In this document: positions 14,042 to 17,475 of the stretch, piece by piece | Numbering within the stretch: the first letter of the stretch is position 1 | How the letters are laid out: each line of letters begins with the position of its first letter | DNA from: Bacillota bacterium | GTDB taxonomy: Bacteria > Bacillota > Clostridia > Acetivibrionales > DSM-1351 | DNA: 17,475 nucleotides | Assembly: GCA_023431385.1 (NCBI GenBank) | Contig: JAEYWA010000078.1 | Coordinates: forward strand, 1 to 17,475 | Direction: 5' to 3' | Translations under genes and position numbers: made by a program | The notes under the pieces: generated by a model | What the model was told of the DNA's origin: nothing | Seen by the model: only the letters and a program-made list of their open reading frames with translations | The model's database searches: none

Positions 14042-15202
14042 TTATTTCTTTTTTGATTGATTGATAATATCAAATACAACTGCTGCTAATAATACCAAAC
14101 CTTTAATGGCTTTCTGCCAATCGGTTCCTACCCCTATAATTGACATTCCGTTATTAAGAACACCCATTACTAATCCACCAATAATAGCACCAACTATAGT
14201 TCCTACTCCTCCGGAAGCTGAAGCTCCTCCTATATAGCATGCAGCAATAGCATCAAGTTCAAACCCGTCTCCGGCAGTAGGACTTGCACAATTTATTCTT
14301 GCTGAGTATACAATACCTGCAAAGGCAGCAAGTAAGCCCATATTTACAAAAGCAAGAAATTTTACTCTGCTGGTTTTTATTCCTGATAATGCTGTTGCTT
14401 TTTCATTGCCTCCCAATGCATATATATGGCGTCCAATAACTGTTTTTTGTGTTAAAAATGAATATAATAGTGTAAGTATACCAAGAATTATTAAGATTAT
14501 TGGTGCACCCTTGAACTTAGTGAGCCAGTAAGTTGAAAATAGAATAATGAACACCATGACAAAAATTTTGCTATAAAATAATGCTGAGCTTCCTACTTCA
14601 AAACCATATGAGATTTCCTTTTTTCTTCTTTTAATTTGTGAGAATAAATACCAAATTGCAAATACAACACCAATAATAATAGTTGACAGGTTTACTCCCA
14701 TTCCACCAACATCTGGAATATAAGCCTGTGCTATGAATTGATAGCTGTTTGGGAATGGACCAATTGTTTTACCGTTGGTTACAACCAATGTAATTCCTCT
14801 AAAAAACAGCATTCCAGCCAAAGTTGCAATAAAAGCCGGCACCTTTACATATGCTATCCAGAAGCCCTGCCATGCGCCTATAAGTACACCAAGTAAAAGT
14901 CCAATAAGCACTGCAAGCCAAACGGGAAATCCGGTATTCCCTACTAAGAGCATACTGGTAACAGCACCTACCAGAGCCATTATAGATCCAACCGACAAAT
15001 CGATATCTCCGGTCAGAATAATCGGCAGCATTCCGATTGCCAATATCAAAATATACCCATTCTGCATGATTAGCTTTGATATGTTCATAGGTGCCAATAG
15101 AACTCCACTGGTCAAAAATTGAAAAAATATAGTAATTGTTACCAGTGCAATAATCATTCCATATTTTTTGAAATCTATTTGAATCTTTCCTCCAACCTTC
15201 AT
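14042..15202 (-). CDS. gguB: Sugar ABC transporter permease, GguB/XylH type
   Basis: This 386-residue integral membrane protein of the branched-chain permease family 2 forms the channel of a CUT2-class monosaccharide importer. Several hydrophobic helices are obvious, and the family signature ILTGDIDLSVGSIMALVGA is at about 62-80. Near the C-terminus are the cytoplasmic loop NEKATALSGIKTSRVKF and the stretch GGVGTIVGAIIGGLVMGVLNNGM. The length and sequence style are closest to the multiple-monosaccharide permeases (GguB/MmsB, XylH), which are longer than RbsC. Its ATG overlaps the stop of the ATPase gene by 4 bases (ATGA), with GGAGG upstream, so translation should be coupled. The substrate is not readable from the sequence. 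Confidence 0.88.
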   Translation of the reverse strand: MKVGGKIQIDFKKYGMIIALVTITIFFQFLTSGVLLAPMNISKLIMQNGYILILAIGMLPIILTGDIDLSVGSIMALVGAVTSMLLVGNTGFPVWLAVLIGLLLGVLIGAWQGFWIAYVKVPAFIATLAGMLFFRGITLVVTNGKTIGPFPNSYQFIAQAYIPDVGGMGVNLSTIIIGVVFAIWYLFSQIKRRKKEISYGFEVGSSALFYSKIFVMVFIILFSTYWLTKFKGAPIILIILGILTLLYSFLTQKTVIGRHIYALGGNEKATALSGIKTSRVKFLAFVNMGLLAAFAGIVYSARINCASPTAGDGFELDAIAACYIGGASASGGVGTIVGAIIGGLVMGVLNNGMSIIGVGTDWQKAIKGLVLLAAVVFDIINQSKKK

Positions 15203-16743
15203 GCTGTGACCCTCCTGTTACTCTGAACGATTGCTTTCATAATAAGCTCCTGACTTGCTTCTTCTTTAGTAAATTCATCAATAATTCTGCCTTCATTCAT
15301 AACATAAATTCTATCGCTAATCCCTAATACCTCAGGCAGTTCAGAAGAAATTACCAAAACACATTTCCCTTGCTGTGCAAGTTCATTAATAATGCTGTAA
15401 ATCTCATACTTGGCCCCAACATCAATTCCTCTGGTAGGCTCATCTAAAATAAGCAAATCCGGATTTGCATATATCCATCTTGCAAATAGAACCTTTTGTT
15501 GATTACCTCCGGATAGGTTGTTTACATTTTGCTGAATACTTGGTGTCTTAATTCCAAGCTTTTTCAAAAACTCTTCAGATATTTTCACTTCTTCATTTTC
15601 ATTAACGGTTCCATACTTTGATAATTTTTTTAAACTAGGCAGTGATATGTTTATACGAACACTGTCATGTAAAATCAAGCCCAATTCTTTTCTATCTTCA
15701 GTTAAATATGCTATTCCATTTTCAATTGCATCAGCTACAGTACTGGTATTAATTTCATTTCCATCCTTGTACACCTTACCCAATACCTTTGATCCATACG
15801 ATTTGCCAAAAATACTCATTGCAAGCTCTGTTCGTCCTGCGCCCATTAACCCGGCAATTCCTACTACTTCACCCTTGCGAATATTTATATTAACCTTCTC
15901 GATAGCAATATCATCCTTATATTCCGGCGAATATACCGTCCAATCTTTTATTTCAAACCTTATATCACCAATAGTTGCTTCTCTTGGCGGGTATAAGTTA
16001 TTCAGTTCTCGTCCTACCATTCCGCGAATAATTCGTTCTTCTGAGATTTCATCCTTCTGAGCTATTAAAGTTTCAACAGTACTTCCATCTCTTATAACAG
16101 TAATATCATCTGCCACCTTTGTGACTTCAGCTAATTTATGGGAAATAATAATCCCGGTTAGGCCATGTTCTTCTTTTAGCCTTATTATTAAATTCAATAA
16201 CTTTTCGCTTTCTTCATCATTAAGAGCCGCTGTTGGTTCATCAAGAATTAATAATTTTACATCCTTTGATAGAGCCTTGGCGATTTCTACCAACTGCTGC
16301 TTTCCAACTCCAATCTGATTAATTAAAGTTTCAGGCTTTTCTTTTAATCCTACAGTTTCCATAAGCTTTATAGCCTTGAATCTGCATTCTTCCCAGTTGA
16401 TAATTCCTTTTTTACTTCTTTCATTACCCAGAAAAATATTTTCCATAATAGATAATTGGGGAATTAAAGCAAGCTCCTGATGAATAATAACTATTCCCTT
16501 TTTTTCGCTATCTCGGATATTTCGAAATTTACATTCAGAATCCTCATACATTATGGTGCCTTCATAATTCCCAAAAGGATATACTCCACTTAACACCTTC
16601 ATTAATGTTGATTTTCCTGCGCCGTTTTCACCAACAAGTGCATGAATAGTTTTTTTTCTGACCTTGATATTTACATTATCTAAAGCACGGACTCCTGGAA
16701 ACTCTTTTACGATGTTTTTCATTTCAAGCAAAACTGAATCCAT
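15199..16743 (-). CDS. gguA: Sugar ABC transporter ATP-binding protein with two ATPase domains, GguA/XylG type
   Basis: This 514-residue protein has two fused ABC domains, as in CUT2 importers (RbsA, MglA, XylG, GguA). The first domain has Walker A GENGAGKST (38-46), a degenerate signature IGVGKQQLVEIAKAL and Walker B LLILDEPTAAL. The second has the altered Walker A GLMGAGRTEL, a canonical LSGGNQQKV and LLILDEPTRGIDVG. The asymmetric second nucleotide site is normal for the family. The start is placed at ATG 16741-16743, 5 bases after GGAGG. An in-frame ATG at 16755 overlaps that site (ATGGAGG) and would add only four residues. It is coupled by a 4-base overlap to the permease and lies 69 bases after the binding-protein gene, with a strong hairpin between. 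Confidence 0.9.
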   Translation of the reverse strand: MDSVLLEMKNIVKEFPGVRALDNVNIKVRKKTIHALVGENGAGKSTLMKVLSGVYPFGNYEGTIMYEDSECKFRNIRDSEKKGIVIIHQELALIPQLSIMENIFLGNERSKKGIINWEECRFKAIKLMETVGLKEKPETLINQIGVGKQQLVEIAKALSKDVKLLILDEPTAALNDEESEKLLNLIIRLKEEHGLTGIIISHKLAEVTKVADDITVIRDGSTVETLIAQKDEISEERIIRGMVGRELNNLYPPREATIGDIRFEIKDWTVYSPEYKDDIAIEKVNINIRKGEVVGIAGLMGAGRTELAMSIFGKSYGSKVLGKVYKDGNEINTSTVADAIENGIAYLTEDRKELGLILHDSVRINISLPSLKKLSKYGTVNENEEVKISEEFLKKLGIKTPSIQQNVNNLSGGNQQKVLFARWIYANPDLLILDEPTRGIDVGAKYEIYSIINELAQQGKCVLVISSELPEVLGISDRIYVMNEGRIIDEFTKEEASQELIMKAIVQSNRRVTA

Positions 16744-16771
16744 AGCTACCTCCATGATTAACTCTTATTAA

Positions 16772-16801
16772 TGGAAGGTGAGTTGCCCAACTCACCTTCC
16801 A
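16772..16801 (-). repeat. Perfect 14-bp inverted repeat between chvE and gguA
   Basis: Arms TGGAAGGTGAGTTG (16772-16785) and CAACTCACCTTCCA (16788-16801) are separated by only two bases, giving a very stable hairpin right after the binding-protein stop. No T-run follows on the minus strand. It is likely an mRNA 3'-end stabiliser or processing block that keeps binding-protein mRNA more abundant than the ATPase/permease mRNA, as known for other binding-protein operons. The role is inferred. Confidence 0.75.
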
Positions 16802-16812
16802 CCACAAATTGC

Positions 16813-17475
16813 TTACTTTAATTCAGTTTCATTGTAATAACCTGAATCAACCAGTTTTTCCTTGTAATTATCAACTGTCACTATTATTGGCTCCAATGCA
16901 TAAGCTGGAACAACCTTAGCTCCATTATTGTAAGTTTTTGTATCGTTGTATTCAGGCACACCACCCTTTACAAATGTATCTGCCATTTTAGCAACAACTT
17001 GTGCTAAAGCTCTTGTGTCTTTAAATACTGACATAGATTGCTCAGATGCAATGATGGCCTTTACATTGGCAATGTCACAATCCTGTCCTGTTATTATCGG
17101 CATAGGCTGGTCCTTTGTTCCATAGCCTGCAGACTTTAATGCAGATACTGCTCCCATAGCAGTGGAATCATTAGAACATAATACTGCATCAATTTTTTTA
17201 TCAGTATAGAAAGCTGTCAATATATTATCCATTCTTGCCTGTGCCACATTTGTCTGCCAAGCATCAGTTGCGCACTGTTCTCTGGTTTTTTGACCTGACT
17301 GAACTATCAATTTTCCATTGTCAATATATGGTTGGATTTCAGCCATTGCACCAGCCAAGAAGTATGCAGCGTTATCATCATCCAATGAGCCTGCAACTAT
17401 TTCTATATTGAATGGGCCTTTACCATCTTTAAGGCCGAGTTTTTCAACGATGTATTGTCCCTGTAATGTACCAAC
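16813..17475 (-). CDS. chvE: ChvE-like monosaccharide-binding lipoprotein, C-terminal part (N-terminus beyond the window)
   Basis: The frame is open from the window edge to the TAA at 16813-16815, giving 220 residues that begin VGTLQGQYIVEKLG. It is the C-terminal two thirds of a type I periplasmic-binding protein of the ChvE/XylF kind. Typical stretches are IEIVAGSLDDDNAAYFLAGAM (compare GSPDDNNA in ChvE), QPYIDNGKLIVQSGQ, DAVLCSNDSTAMGAVSALK, PIITGQDCDIANVKAI and MSVFKDTR. The TTG at 17385 is only the Leu of SLDDDN and not a start. In a Gram-positive it should be a lipoprotein at the outer face of the membrane, but the signal sequence is outside the window. It is the most upstream visible gene of the transport operon. 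The likely ligand is an aldose or sugar acid; the exact sugar is not determinable. Confidence 0.88.
   Translation of the reverse strand, partial: VGTLQGQYIVEKLGLKDGKGPFNIEIVAGSLDDDNAAYFLAGAMAEIQPYIDNGKLIVQSGQKTREQCATDAWQTNVAQARMDNILTAFYTDKKIDAVLCSNDSTAMGAVSALKSAGYGTKDQPMPIITGQDCDIANVKAIIASEQSMSVFKDTRALAQVVAKMADTFVKGGVPEYNDTKTYNNGAKVVPAYALEPIIVTVDNYKEKLVDSGYYNETELK

Noticed and set aside
17383..17385. TTG as start of the binding-protein gene
   Set aside because: The frame stays open to the window edge and the residues upstream (VGTLQGQYIVEK...) belong to the ChvE-type fold, so the codon is an internal Leu.
1..17475. Search for tRNA, rRNA, CRISPR arrays, insertion sequences and attachment sites
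   Set aside because: No cloverleaf, regularly spaced repeats with unique spacers, transposase-like genes or flanking inverted repeats were found by reading both strands.

Overview
The window comes from a low-G+C, AT-rich genome with strong GGAGG-type ribosome binding sites and U-run terminators. This fits a member of the Clostridia. The mix of a corrinoid C1 system and a sugar transporter under a LacI-type regulator suggests an anaerobe living on plant material, possibly a Ruminiclostridium-like one, but species is an inference. No RNA genes, insertion sequences, prophage genes or CRISPR arrays were seen.

Left part (about 350-10400): a methanol/C1 methyl-transfer island. It encodes the three components of a methanol:corrinoid methyltransferase system: MtaB (4359-5735, +), the corrinoid protein MtaC (8363-9001, -) and an MtaA-type second methyltransferase (9329-10336, +). 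These lie in three separate transcription units instead of one mtaBCA operon. The accessory genes fit the same job: a RACo-like ferredoxin/ASKHA ATPase that would re-reduce inactive Co(II) corrinoid (353-2158, -), CobT for the lower ligand of the cobamide (2280-3335, -), a DUF1638 protein (3366-4109, -), a CobW-type GTPase metallochaperone downstream of mtaB (5894-6841, +), and a PocR-AraC regulator (6845-8140, -) that is the obvious candidate switch. The expected flow is methanol -> MtaB -> Co(I)-MtaC -> MtaA -> acceptor (tetrahydrofolate is the likely bacterial acceptor), with RACo rescuing oxidised MtaC. No Wood-Ljungdahl genes are in the window.

Right part (about 10400-17475): a sugar-uptake locus, all on the minus strand. 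In transcription order it has a ChvE-like monosaccharide-binding protein (cut by the window end), a GguA-like double ATPase, a GguB-like permease and a 419-residue UroD-superfamily protein. A terminator follows, then a separately transcribed, unusually large LacI-type regulator carrying a second solute-binding-protein fold. The UroD-like protein ends the transport operon and looks like a corrinoid-dependent methyltransferase, not a haem enzyme. This suggests that methylated sugars may be imported and demethylated, with MtaC/MtaA/RACo next door able to take the methyl group.

Regulatory DNA worth attention: four tandem 12-bp repeats directly upstream of the CobW gene, three successive hairpins between cobT and the RACo gene, a shared 11-mer at nearly equal distance upstream of the divergent mtaC and mtaA, and strong intercistronic hairpins after mtaB and between chvE and gguA. 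Several genes (DUF1638, mtaC, mtaA, gguA) have an upstream ATG embedded in or touching the ribosome binding site, so the start was moved to the next ATG.
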